Positions 14,618 to 23,095 are shown, numbered from the stretch's first letter. The stretch is DNA of 24,992 bases from Candidatus Adlerbacteria bacterium (GCA_903840375.1 CAIMFR010000048.1:1-24992); one strand, 5' to 3'. Notes: a model not told the origin generated them from the letters alone. Numbers and translations: made by a program.

Positions 14618-14633
14618 TGCAGAAATATCTGCA
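14618..14633 (+). promoter_or_regulatory. Perfect inverted repeat just before the hyfI-like start
   Basis: TGCAGA and TCTGCA flank AATA, forming a perfect 6-bp inverted repeat that ends 4 bp before the ATG at 14638. No ribosome binding site is visible between it and the start. It could be an operator or a small leader hairpin affecting initiation. The match is short enough to be chance. Confidence 0.3.
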
Positions 14634-14637
14634 CACC

Positions 14638-15180
14638 ATGCTCGATCTATTTTCAAAAATAATCAGAACAAAAAAGACGGTCATTTCCACGGAGATGCTC
14701 GGGTGCGGCGACGTCGACATGCAAGAGATCGGCAATCGTCTTACTGTAAAAATACGGCAGCTTTTCAACGGCTCTCTCGCCATACGTCAAGTCGATGCCG
14801 GCTCGGACAATGCCGCTGAACAGGAACTGATCGCTCTCTCAAATGCGTACTATGATGCTGAGCGGTTTGGCATACACTTTGTCGCATCGCCGAAACATGC
14901 GGACATGCTGATGGTCACAGGACCGGTCACAAGGAACATGCGCGAAGCGGTTATCCACGCCTACGAATCAACCCCCGATCCTAAGATCGTCGTTGCGGTC
15001 GGCGACGATGCCATAAACGGAGGTATCTATAAAGGTTCATATGCGATTGTCGGCGGCGTATCAGATGTCATTCCTGTTGACTACAACATTCCGGGCGACC
15101 CACCATCGCCGCGCGACATACTCTGCCACCTGCTCCATATTCTCGACACAGAAGACGTTCGCCGAGCAAACAAAAAATAA
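14638..15180 (+). CDS. hyfI: Hydrogenase-4 small-subunit / NuoB homologue lacking all four cluster cysteines (HyfI-like)
   Basis: This is the first gene of the operon and homologous to HyfI/HycG and NuoB, which hold the proximal [4Fe-4S] cluster in the peripheral arm. The fold landmarks are clear: LAIRQVDAGS, YYDAERFGI, SPKHADMLMVTGPVTRNM (84-101), PDPKIVVAVGD, GGIYKGSYAIVGGVSDVIPVD and IPGDPPSP. However, the cluster ligands are gone. GSCNGCE of homologues is GSDNAAE here (Asp57, Ala60), G-x-C is Gly122-Asp123-Asp124, and PGCPP is PGDPP (Asp154). With 180 residues it also lacks the C-terminal extension of HycG. The intact surroundings argue for a functional cluster-free subunit, not a decaying gene. 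It ends 2 bp before hyfB. A structural role linking the large subunit to the membrane arm is inferred. Confidence 0.88.
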   Translation: MLDLFSKIIRTKKTVISTEMLGCGDVDMQEIGNRLTVKIRQLFNGSLAIRQVDAGSDNAAEQELIALSNAYYDAERFGIHFVASPKHADMLMVTGPVTRNMREAVIHAYESTPDPKIVVAVGDDAINGGIYKGSYAIVGGVSDVIPVDYNIPGDPPSPRDILCHLLHILDTEDVRRANKK

Positions 15181-15182
15181 GT

Positions 15183-17219
15183 ATGTCAGCATTACTCCTC
15201 ACACCAATGGGTTTCTTTTCGTTGTTTGCGATCTTTGGCATCGGCGCATTCGGAGCGCTCATGCTGCGTAAGTTCGATACTGCCGCAAACTGGTGGGGCA
15301 ACATATTCGCAATACTCGGATCTCTTCTTGGTATTGCGTTTGGCATCGCCGCGCTCACTAGCATTAGTACATTTTCGTTCGCCATTACTACGGCAAGTTT
15401 TCCGATACACTTTCCATTCCAGATCCTATCCTTCTCCGTCGACAAACTATCTGCACTTTTTATCATTATTATTTCAGCGATCTCGCTCCTGTCATCAATC
15501 TATGCCATTGGCTATGTGAAGCATTTTTATAGACGATACAACATCGGGACGCTTGGCTTTTTCTACAATTTATTCATCGCAGGAATGTTGCTGGTGGTGT
15601 CGTCAGCCAATGCCCTATTATTCCTACTCGCATGGGAGGCGATGTCTTTGACGACCTATTTCCTCGTCGCATACGAACGAGCCGAGAAGAAAAGTGTCGA
15701 TGCAGGTCTGCTCTATTTTTCAATGATGCAAGCGGGCACAGCGTGCATCGCCCTATTGTTCATGGTGTTCTATCATTTCGCAGGCTCATTCGAATTTTCC
15801 GCCATGCAGACCGCTGCGCAGCACATCCCGATACTGTGGCAGACCGTGATATTTATCCTAGCGATTATCGGTTTCGGTATGAAGGCCGGCATTGTCCCGC
15901 TGCACATCTGGCTCCCCGCTGCACATCCCGCAGCGCCGTCGCATGTCTCCGCTCTTATGTCCGGCGTGATGATAAAGACGGGGATCTATATGCTCATAAG
16001 AATTCTAATCGGTTTCTTCCCGGCGCAACCGATATGGTGGGGGTTAACTATCACCGGCATCGGCGCGATCTCGGCAGTCCTCGGTGTTTTATATGCACTC
16101 ACTGAGCACGATCTAAAACGCCTCCTCGCATATCACAGTATTGAAAACATAGGCATAATCTTACTCGGACTCGGAAGTGCATTGACATTCTCCGCGCTGC
16201 ACCTGCCGGCTCTCGCAGCGCTCGCATTAACCGCTTCGCTCTTCCATACGATCAACCACGCAACATTCAAATCTCTCCTGTTCCTTGGCGCTGGTTCTGT
16301 CATAACACAAACACACACCGGCAATATAGAAGAGTACGGCGGACTCTGGAAGAAAATGCCGCAGACGGCGCTCTTTTTCCTCATAGGTTCAATGGCAATC
16401 TCAGCATTGCCTCCGTTCAACGGATTCTTCAGCGAATGGCTCACCTACCAATCATTATTCGCAGGAATAGGTACGGCGTCTTTTGCGACCATACTCGTTT
16501 CGATGGTCTCTGCAGGAGCACTCGCACTCACCGGAGGACTCGCGCTCGCCTGTTTTGTGAAGGCATTCGGTATTACATTCCTCGCACGACCACGGAGCGA
16601 ACATGCGGAACACGCACATGAGTCCGCTCTTTCTATGCGTCTTGGTATGGCACTAATAGCAGGAGCAACGCTCGTCCTCGGCATAAGCTCCGGATATATC
16701 GTCGGGATATTACAGACCATCAGCAAACCGTTTTTTGCATTCGCTGAGACAGTGCCGACAACACTCCTGACCGCCTCGCCGCAAACTATCAGCATACAAG
16801 ACGGCTTATCGTCTTCAGTCTCCGGCAGCACGCTCGCGGTTGCGCTCATAGGAATGATTTTCTTGACCGCACTCTTCACTCTATATGGTATATATCGCAA
16901 ACAGCATGTCACCATCGGTCGCACATGGGACTGCGGCAGCACGGCCACACCGCGAATGGAGATAACCGCAACGGGATTTTCCAGAACGATCGTGACTATC
17001 TTCAAGACTGTCTTGCGGCCGCGAATGCAAACATCTGCAGGGACAGTAACACTCTCTGTCGCTGACCTATCCCGTGTCTATATATATCAACCGACCTCCT
17101 CTCTCTCGATCGTCATAGCAACACAGGTGAAAAAGATACAAAACGGTACTATAAACACCTATCTTATGTACACAGCAGTCGCGCTGCTTCTCGGTTTACT
17201 ATTTTCAAACTTGCTATGA
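15183..17219 (+). CDS. hyfB: Antiporter-like membrane subunit, HyfB/NuoL type
   Basis: This is an integral membrane proton-translocating subunit of the complex I / hydrogenase-4 family. Its 678 residues match HyfB (about 670). Around 15 membrane segments are apparent. Residues known in the family to carry protons are retained: Glu152 in AWEAMSL on TM5, Lys234 in FGMKAGIVPLHIWLPAAHP, Lys265 in GVMIKTGIY, and the His355/His359/Lys363 group in LFHTINHATFKS. RLLAYHSIENIG is another family hallmark. Start is 2 bp after the hyfI-like stop, and the end overlaps hyfC by 4 bp (ATGA), so the genes are translationally coupled. A C-terminal extension beyond the antiporter core (about 570-678) ends in a last membrane helix, as in HyfB. 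Confidence 0.95.
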   Translation: MSALLLTPMGFFSLFAIFGIGAFGALMLRKFDTAANWWGNIFAILGSLLGIAFGIAALTSISTFSFAITTASFPIHFPFQILSFSVDKLSALFIIIISAISLLSSIYAIGYVKHFYRRYNIGTLGFFYNLFIAGMLLVVSSANALLFLLAWEAMSLTTYFLVAYERAEKKSVDAGLLYFSMMQAGTACIALLFMVFYHFAGSFEFSAMQTAAQHIPILWQTVIFILAIIGFGMKAGIVPLHIWLPAAHPAAPSHVSALMSGVMIKTGIYMLIRILIGFFPAQPIWWGLTITGIGAISAVLGVLYALTEHDLKRLLAYHSIENIGIILLGLGSALTFSALHLPALAALALTASLFHTINHATFKSLLFLGAGSVITQTHTGNIEEYGGLWKKMPQTALFFLIGSMAISALPPFNGFFSEWLTYQSLFAGIGTASFATILVSMVSAGALALTGGLALACFVKAFGITFLARPRSEHAEHAHESALSMRLGMALIAGATLVLGISSGYIVGILQTISKPFFAFAETVPTTLLTASPQTISIQDGLSSSVSGSTLAVALIGMIFLTALFTLYGIYRKQHVTIGRTWDCGSTATPRMEITATGFSRTIVTIFKTVLRPRMQTSAGTVTLSVADLSRVYIYQPTSSLSIVIATQVKKIQNGTINTYLMYTAVALLLGLLFSNLL

Positions 17220-18160
17220 TTCCATACTTTTATCTCATTGCACAGGCATTACTCATACCGGCACTTTCCCCTGTGTGCATAGGCATCATACGCAAAATAA
17301 AAGCGCTGATGCAAAATCGTCGAGGCCCGAGCATATTTCAACCTTATAGGGACATCTACAAACTCCTGCATAAGGACGAGATAATCAGCGCCGATGCGAC
17401 GCCGATCTTCCTTATAGCGCCTTACATCGTGTTCGCAACGACACTTGTCGTTGCTATGTCGATTCCGCTTCTCGGAACATTCCTACCGACCATAGGAACA
17501 AGCGACATCATCGCTGTCATGTACATACTGGCACTTGGCACGTTTTTCTTAGCGCTCGCCGGTATCGATATCGGCGGACCGTTCGGTGGGTTCGGAGCAA
17601 GTCGCGAGATGACGATCTCCGCACTTGCAGAAGGTGGACTTCTCTTCTCACTGTTCGCACTTGCTCGCATGTACGGCACAACAGATCTTCTTGCGATGCC
17701 ACAGGCACTCATAACAATGCCGACGAACGTCTCGATCATGCTTGTAACAGCACTTTCATTTTTCGGTTTCAGCGTGGCGTTGCTCGCGGAGAATGCACGC
17801 TACCCATTCGATAATCCGGCGACACACTTAGAACTCACCATGATGCATGAGGCAATGATCATCGAATATTCAGGTAAGCGTCTCGCGTTGATGGAATGGG
17901 CCGCGGCAAATAAACTTTTTATTTTCATAACACTCGGAGCAAATCTATTTTTCCCGTGGGGCATCGCAACCACCACGAACATCCTCGCAGTTATTCTCTC
18001 CCTTGGAATATTCTTCATCAAGATGACAGGCTTCTGCATCGCAATCGCACTCATAGAATCGACCATTGCAAAACTCAGACTCTTCCGCCTGCCTAATCTT
18101 TTGTTGCTATCGTGTATCGCAAGCGGAATCGCCATTATACTCACCACACTTATCGCATAA
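17216..18160 (+). CDS. hyfC: Membrane anchor subunit, HyfC/HycD/NuoH type
   Basis: This is the NuoH-like membrane subunit that joins the peripheral hydrogenase-like module to the antiporter subunits. Its 314 residues match HyfC (about 315), with about eight membrane segments. RRGPSIFQPYRDIYKLL (35-51) is the signature first cytoplasmic loop. GPFGGFGASREMT and YPFDNPATHLELTMMHEAMI, with the acidic residues thought to form the entry of the proton path, are also conserved. Its start overlaps the hyfB stop by 4 bp; its stop is followed 4 bp later by hyfE. No substitutions of note were seen, unlike in the two peripheral subunits. Confidence 0.95.
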   Translation: MIPYFYLIAQALLIPALSPVCIGIIRKIKALMQNRRGPSIFQPYRDIYKLLHKDEIISADATPIFLIAPYIVFATTLVVAMSIPLLGTFLPTIGTSDIIAVMYILALGTFFLALAGIDIGGPFGGFGASREMTISALAEGGLLFSLFALARMYGTTDLLAMPQALITMPTNVSIMLVTALSFFGFSVALLAENARYPFDNPATHLELTMMHEAMIIEYSGKRLALMEWAAANKLFIFITLGANLFFPWGIATTTNILAVILSLGIFFIKMTGFCIAIALIESTIAKLRLFRLPNLLLLSCIASGIAIILTTLIA

Positions 18161-18164
18161 CTGT

Positions 18165-18806
18165 ATGACTATACAATTCACAATCGCTTGCGCACTATTT
18201 CTGACAGTCATCTGTATGCATGTAACGCGCAAAAATTATACTGCAATAGCGCTCTATGCGGTACAATCTTTCATAATTGCAATCCTTCTTGCCTATACAG
18301 CACTTTCAGCAGGGTCGCGCCTATTACTTGCTGTCGCTCTAATCACCTTACTCGTAAAAACGATCATCGCGCCGATACTCTTCGGTCGTATGATCCGCAA
18401 AAATAAGACATTCTTCTCGGCACAGGCACACCTCGATCTCCCGATCGTCGCGCTCATCGTCGCCGCACTGACACTATTGCCACATCTCAGTGCACTTGCA
18501 CCACTTGTCGCAATAGCGCCATCCTTCGCAACAGAACTTTACTTAACGCTCTCCGCACTATGCATCTCAATATTCTTCCTCATAAACAGGAGAGATGTGT
18601 TGTCACAAGCGCTCGGTATCCTTTCCATAGAAAACTGCATCGTGTCTTACGCGGTATTTTCCGGTCTTGAACAGTCCGCGATACTGCAAATAGGAATAGT
18701 GAACGATGTGTGTATCTGGATCATCGTCGTGACCATGCTCGCTTCCCGCGTCTATAAAAAATTCGACACACTCGACACCAATACAATGCAACAACTAACC
18801 GATTAA
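18165..18806 (+). CDS. hyfE: Membrane subunit, HyfE type
   Basis: This is a small multi-helix membrane subunit whose C-terminal half resembles NuoK/MnhC-type proteins. From the ATG at 18165 it has 213 residues, very close to HyfE (about 216). The frame is open further upstream into hyfC, but those residues are unrelated to the family, so the ATG 4 bp after the hyfC stop is chosen. Six to seven hydrophobic segments are seen. RNKTFFSAQAHLDLP and the later LSQALGILSIENCIVSYAVF, with Glu in a membrane segment, match the family. The gap to hyfF is 12 bp. Confidence 0.88.
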   Translation: MTIQFTIACALFLTVICMHVTRKNYTAIALYAVQSFIIAILLAYTALSAGSRLLLAVALITLLVKTIIAPILFGRMIRKNKTFFSAQAHLDLPIVALIVAALTLLPHLSALAPLVAIAPSFATELYLTLSALCISIFFLINRRDVLSQALGILSIENCIVSYAVFSGLEQSAILQIGIVNDVCIWIIVVTMLASRVYKKFDTLDTNTMQQLTD

Positions 18807-18818
18807 CCATCCACCACT

Positions 18819-20264
18819 ATGACAATGTTTTTTATACTCATCTTGGCTCCCCTTCTCGCATTTTTCGTCTGCTTACTTTCTTACAGACGCGAGGTGCTTG
18901 AATATACCACACTTGCCGGAGCAGTGATGTCCGCCGGCGCGGCACTCATGCTGGCACCGAGCGTCGCGTTCTCAGGACCCCTATCGGCGCTATCGATTTT
19001 CACCATCGACTCGCTCGGTGCGATCGGCATTCTCCTTACAGCCATCATCGGATTAGCGGTCGTCGCTTATTCAATAGGATATTTACGCGAGGAGACAAAA
19101 CGGGGATTCGTCACATCACACCAAGTGCGCCTCTATTTCGTACTGCTCAACATTTTCATTGCTGCGATGATCATCGCATGTGCATCGGCGGTCCCGATCG
19201 TAACATGGCTCGCGATCGAGGCGACCACACTAGCAACAGTATTCCTTATCAATTTTTACAACAAACCGACTGCGCTGGAAGCCGCCTGGAAATATCTTCT
19301 CATCAACTCATTCGGACTGCTCATCGGCTTTTTCGGCACGATACTCTACCTCGCTACAACCATACACGGCGGTGCATCGCTCGTTACGTGGAGCGCATTG
19401 CTGGCACATGCAGGCAATCTTGACCCGGCTCTGGCACGTCTTGCATTCTTATTCGTACTCATAGGATACGGAACAAAAGTTGGCCTCGCACCTATGCACA
19501 CATGGCTGCCGGACGCACACAGCAAAGCTCCCGCACCGATCAGTGCACTCCTGTCCGGCGTATTACTCAACATCGCACTCATCACCATAGTACGTTTCAA
19601 AATGATCACCGACATCGCAAATGGCGCGACAGGATACACACAAAAATTACTCATCGCGTTTGGATTATTCTCTATAATAATAGCGGCATTCATTATGCTG
19701 ACGCAAAAGAATTACAAGCGACTCCTTGCTTATTCAAGTATCGAAAACATGGGAATCATGGCGCTCGGGTTCGGATTTGGCGGAGTCGGGATCACTGCAG
19801 CACTGCTCTACATGATCTACCACGCTCTCACTAAATCGACACTCTTCATATCGTCCGGCACAATATTCCTGACATACGGAACAACAAAGATAGAACGTGT
19901 GCACGGTATTTTAGCTACACTGCCGACGACCGGCTTTGTATTCTTCGCCACCATACTCTCGATCATCGGCTTGCCGCCATTCGGCACATTTTTCTCAAAA
20001 ATACTTATACTGGCGACTGGTTTTGGCGCACACCCGATCGTGGTAGCAGCGGCGCTCTGTGCATTCACCATCGCATTCATTGGATTCTTGCGTCATACGA
20101 CACACATGCTGTTCGGGGCAAAACCGGATACCGTGGCACCTGTCGTGATGAGCCCATGGCTCATACTCCCGCCTATTGCTCTCTTGTCTTTACTCGCTTT
20201 TCTCAGCATATACATACCGTCAACCCTCACCACATTACTAGCGACAGCAGCAACACAAATATGA
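18819..20264 (+). CDS. hyfF: Antiporter-like membrane subunit, HyfF/NuoN type
   Basis: This is the second antiporter-like subunit of the complex. The 481 residues hold about 14 membrane segments. The proton-path residues are present: Glu134 in WLAIEATTLAT on TM5, Lys220 in YGTKVGLAPMHTWLPDAHSKAPAP, and His335/Lys339 in IYHALTKSTLF. RLLAYSSIENMGIM is conserved. It is a little shorter than HyfF (about 526). It starts 12 bp after hyfE, and its stop overlaps the next start by 4 bp (ATGA). No separate HyfD homologue is present, so the membrane arm has two antiporter-like subunits (HyfB and HyfF) in place of three. Confidence 0.95.
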   Translation: MTMFFILILAPLLAFFVCLLSYRREVLEYTTLAGAVMSAGAALMLAPSVAFSGPLSALSIFTIDSLGAIGILLTAIIGLAVVAYSIGYLREETKRGFVTSHQVRLYFVLLNIFIAAMIIACASAVPIVTWLAIEATTLATVFLINFYNKPTALEAAWKYLLINSFGLLIGFFGTILYLATTIHGGASLVTWSALLAHAGNLDPALARLAFLFVLIGYGTKVGLAPMHTWLPDAHSKAPAPISALLSGVLLNIALITIVRFKMITDIANGATGYTQKLLIAFGLFSIIIAAFIMLTQKNYKRLLAYSSIENMGIMALGFGFGGVGITAALLYMIYHALTKSTLFISSGTIFLTYGTTKIERVHGILATLPTTGFVFFATILSIIGLPPFGTFFSKILILATGFGAHPIVVAAALCAFTIAFIGFLRHTTHMLFGAKPDTVAPVVMSPWLILPPIALLSLLAFLSIYIPSTLTTLLATAATQI

Positions 20265-21766
20265 TAAAACTAGAATCAACCGAACATATAGTAGACGTCG
20301 TCCGCGCGCTATATGCAGACGATCATCTTTCCTTCAAGACTATTACCGCCGCCGATGAACGAAAGACATCTGGCTGTTTCAAAATCTTTTACCTATTTGG
20401 AATAAAAGGGACTGACGATTTCACCATCCCTTACATCGAATTGCGTGATACAGAGACATTCCCGTCGGTGGCGCCTTTTATCAAAGAGGCATCTGACTGC
20501 GAACGCAAGATCCATACACTCATGGGACTCATTCCCGACGGACACCCCGATGGACGGCGACTTTTACTCCATGAGACATTCTCTGACAACACATATCCGC
20601 TCCGTAAAGATTTTACCAAGCAGCCGGACGACAAACGCATAGAATCAAAACCGTATCACTTCACAGAAGTAGGCGGAGAAGGCATCTATGAGATACCGGT
20701 TGGACCGATCCACGCCGGGATCATAGAGCCTGGGTATTTCCGCATATCCGTCGCGGGAGAAGAAATAGTACTACTCGAACCGCGCCTTGGTTTCGTCCAC
20801 AAAGGCAGTGAAAAACTTTTTGAAAAAATACTATTGTCCGATGCGGTTCGCCTATCTGAAAAGATATCAGGCGACAGTTCCTTTAACCACTCACTCGCAT
20901 TTTGCACTGCGATAGAAAAACTCGGCGATATTACCGTCCCGTTGCGCGCCAATTATCTGCGTGTCGTATTCGCCGAACTTGAGCGAATCACTAACCATCT
21001 TGGCGATATAGGCGGCATATTGCTCGACACCGGTTTCAACTTCGGCGGCGCGGCAGGTGCACGATTGCGAGAGACGATGATGCGGCTAAACGAAGAACTC
21101 ACCGGTAATCGCTTCTTACGTGGAGTGAATACAATCGGAGGCGTCACAAAAGATATTGGCACAGACGCAGAGACAAAGCTCGTTGAGCATCTCGCAACAC
21201 TCCAAAAAGATCTAAATGAGGTCATTGCTATAGCAGAACACAGTGCAACCGTGCTTAATCGTCTCAAGACGACCGGTACGATTCCTCCGAATGCCGCACA
21301 GATACATGGCGCTCGCGGTGTTGCCGCTCGATGTACCGGAATCATGCGTGACGCGCGCAAAGATCATCCATACGCTGCGTATGCAAGACTTGATCATGTC
21401 ATCGCCTTAGAACAGATCGGGGACGTCTATGCACGGTTCCATGTGCGTACTAAAGAAATCGCCAGCTCCTGCAATCTCATCCGAGATGCTTTACAAAAAA
21501 TGCCTGGTGGTTTGATACAGCAAGAGACAACAACCATGCATCTCCGAAAAAATGCTTACGCAGTAGGAGTTAGTGAAGGACACCGCGGTGAGAATATGTA
21601 TTTCATCGCGACCGATGCAGAAGGTAAAATCTCACGTGTTGATATAACCGATCCGTCATTTTTCAACTGGACGATAGTCGGAATGACAGCCGTCGGCAAT
21701 ATAGTCCCGGACTTCCCACTCATCAATAAAAGCTTCGGACTTTCCTATTCCGGATACGATGTATAG
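20261..21766 (+). CDS. hyfG: NuoCD-like hydrogenase large-subunit homologue lacking all four NiFe cysteines (HyfG-like)
   Basis: This is homologous to HyfG/HycE, a fusion of the NuoC-like domain (about residues 1-125, ending with HPDGRRLLL and YPLRKDF) with the NuoD-like catalytic domain. The NuoD part has GPIHAGIIEPG (148-158), LLEPRLGFVHKGSEKLF and NHLGDIGG, all strong family motifs. The NiFe ligands are lost. The N-terminal CGxCG region reads KISGDSSFNH, with Ser203 and Ser206 in place of Cys. The C-terminal DPCxSC region reads SFGLSYSGYDV, with Ser495 and Gly498 in place of Cys. The protein stops three residues later, without the C-terminal tail that is cleaved during NiFe maturation. The ATG at 20261 overlaps the hyfF stop. 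At 501 residues it is shorter than HycE (about 569). Hydrogenase activity is very unlikely. Confidence 0.93.
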   Translation: MIKLESTEHIVDVVRALYADDHLSFKTITAADERKTSGCFKIFYLFGIKGTDDFTIPYIELRDTETFPSVAPFIKEASDCERKIHTLMGLIPDGHPDGRRLLLHETFSDNTYPLRKDFTKQPDDKRIESKPYHFTEVGGEGIYEIPVGPIHAGIIEPGYFRISVAGEEIVLLEPRLGFVHKGSEKLFEKILLSDAVRLSEKISGDSSFNHSLAFCTAIEKLGDITVPLRANYLRVVFAELERITNHLGDIGGILLDTGFNFGGAAGARLRETMMRLNEELTGNRFLRGVNTIGGVTKDIGTDAETKLVEHLATLQKDLNEVIAIAEHSATVLNRLKTTGTIPPNAAQIHGARGVAARCTGIMRDARKDHPYAAYARLDHVIALEQIGDVYARFHVRTKEIASSCNLIRDALQKMPGGLIQQETTTMHLRKNAYAVGVSEGHRGENMYFIATDAEGKISRVDITDPSFFNWTIVGMTAVGNIVPDFPLINKSFGLSYSGYDV

Positions 21767-21795
21767 CCGTATAAAGTAGAAGTAGTAGAAAATGG

Positions 21796-23052
21796 CTAAT
21801 AGCTACGGAGCTGTTTCGCCTTGTCATGTGTGCGAATGCGCTCGAGAGCCTTTGCTTCGATCTGACGAATGCGCTCGCGCGTGACACCGAACTTGCGCCC
21901 GACCTCCTCCAGGGTGTGGTAGACGCCGTCTTCAAGCCCGTGGCGCAGCTTCAATATCTCGCGTTCTTTCGGTGAAAGCTCTTCGAGAATAGCATGCAGC
22001 TGGTCGGCAAGAATTCGACGAGAAACCTCTTGGTCCGGCGAAAGGATCTTATCATCTTTAACGAAATCGCCGAGCACCGACTTGCCGTCGTCGTCGTCAC
22101 TGCCGACGGGGCTCTCGAGCGACACGGTGTCTTGGTCTATTTTTTCTATCTGATATATTTTTTCCACATCGACACCCATCTCGAGTGCGATCTCTTCAGC
22201 AAGAGGGTCACGGCCGAGATCCTGCGAGAGACGGCGAACAACCTGCTTATACTTCGCTATCGTCTCAACCATGTGCACAGGAATGCGGATAGTGCGGCTC
22301 TGATCGGCAAGTGCGCGAGTGATGGCCTGGCGTATCCACCACGTGGCATACGTAGAAAATTTAAATCCTTTTGTGTAATCGAACTTATCCACAGCTTTGA
22401 AAAGACCTAGGTTGCCTTCCTGGATAAGATCGAGCAATGTGAGATCCGGACTTCTGCCGACGTATTTTTTTGCGATTGAAACCACGAGGCGGAGGTTCGC
22501 GCGTGCGAGGAGATTGCGAGCCTCGCTGTCTCCGTCCATGATGCGCTTCGCAAAATCGCGCTCCTGCTCAGTGTTGAGCAGCGGATACTTCCCTATCTCG
22601 CGCAGGTACATCTGAATGGAATCATACGATGAGTCGTTGCGCCCAAGTTTCTCCGGTGTCTCGTCATTCATATCCAACATGCCGCCGCCTTCGAGCACGT
22701 CGATACGCGCCGATGCGAATCGGTCGTACAGATCCTCGAGCACGGAAACATTTTCCTCGATGGTCGGGAATGCCTTCAATATCTCGTCATACGTAACAAA
22801 ACCGCGCTCACGTCCGCGCGCGAGGAGCTGCTCTGTCTTTTTAGTCTGCTCATCCATTTTTTTCTGAACTTTCGGGTTGGAAGATTTAGCAGGCGCAGCC
22901 TTGGTCTTTTTGACCACAGATCTTTTTGGAGCAAGCGCGACACGGCGTTTCGCAGCAGCAGCACGAAGCATTCGAGCCTTTGCCACGACGTCTTTAGCCG
23001 GTTTGCCGACCTTCTTAGTCACCTGCTTGTTCATTTTGCGGGTAGTAGCCAT
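21796..23052 (-). CDS. rpoD: RNA polymerase primary sigma factor RpoD
   Basis: This is the housekeeping sigma-70 factor. From the ATG at 23052 it has 418 residues. A basic, Lys/Ala-rich tail covers about the first 65 residues. A region 1.1-like segment follows (LLARGRERGFVTYDEILKAFP, about 76-96), then region 1.2 (DSIQMYLREIGKYPLL) and region 2 with NLRLVVSIAKKYVGR, DLIQEGNLGL, FKFSTYATWWIRQAITRAL. The region 4 helix-turn-helix HTLEEVGRKFGVTRERIRQIE lies near the C-terminus. There is no long non-conserved insert between regions 1.2 and 2, giving the short size. The frame runs three codons further to a GTG at 23061. It follows dnaG by 43 bp, the classical dnaG-rpoD order, and converges with the hyf-like operon, 29 bp apart, with no obvious terminator between. 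Confidence 0.97.
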   Translation of the reverse strand: MATTRKMNKQVTKKVGKPAKDVVAKARMLRAAAAKRRVALAPKRSVVKKTKAAPAKSSNPKVQKKMDEQTKKTEQLLARGRERGFVTYDEILKAFPTIEENVSVLEDLYDRFASARIDVLEGGGMLDMNDETPEKLGRNDSSYDSIQMYLREIGKYPLLNTEQERDFAKRIMDGDSEARNLLARANLRLVVSIAKKYVGRSPDLTLLDLIQEGNLGLFKAVDKFDYTKGFKFSTYATWWIRQAITRALADQSRTIRIPVHMVETIAKYKQVVRRLSQDLGRDPLAEEIALEMGVDVEKIYQIEKIDQDTVSLESPVGSDDDDGKSVLGDFVKDDKILSPDQEVSRRILADQLHAILEELSPKEREILKLRHGLEDGVYHTLEEVGRKFGVTRERIRQIEAKALERIRTHDKAKQLRSY

Positions 23053-23095
23053 TTCGAACACTATACCAGAAAACTATAGGAAAGGGAAATAGAAA

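Noticed and set aside
14638..15180. Small subunit as a decaying pseudogene
   Set aside because: The frame is complete, the conserved motifs around each lost cysteine are intact, three of four changes are to Asp, and the large subunit shows matching losses.
14638..21766. Reading the six-gene operon as ordinary respiratory complex I or as an Mrp-type antiporter
   Set aside because: The fused NuoCD-type subunit, HyfE, and the EPRLGFVHKG and GPIHAGIIEPG motifs fit the hydrogenase-4 branch. Complex I would have NuoA, NuoJ, NuoI and a cluster-bearing NuoB. Mrp lacks NuoB-, NuoCD- and NuoH-type proteins.
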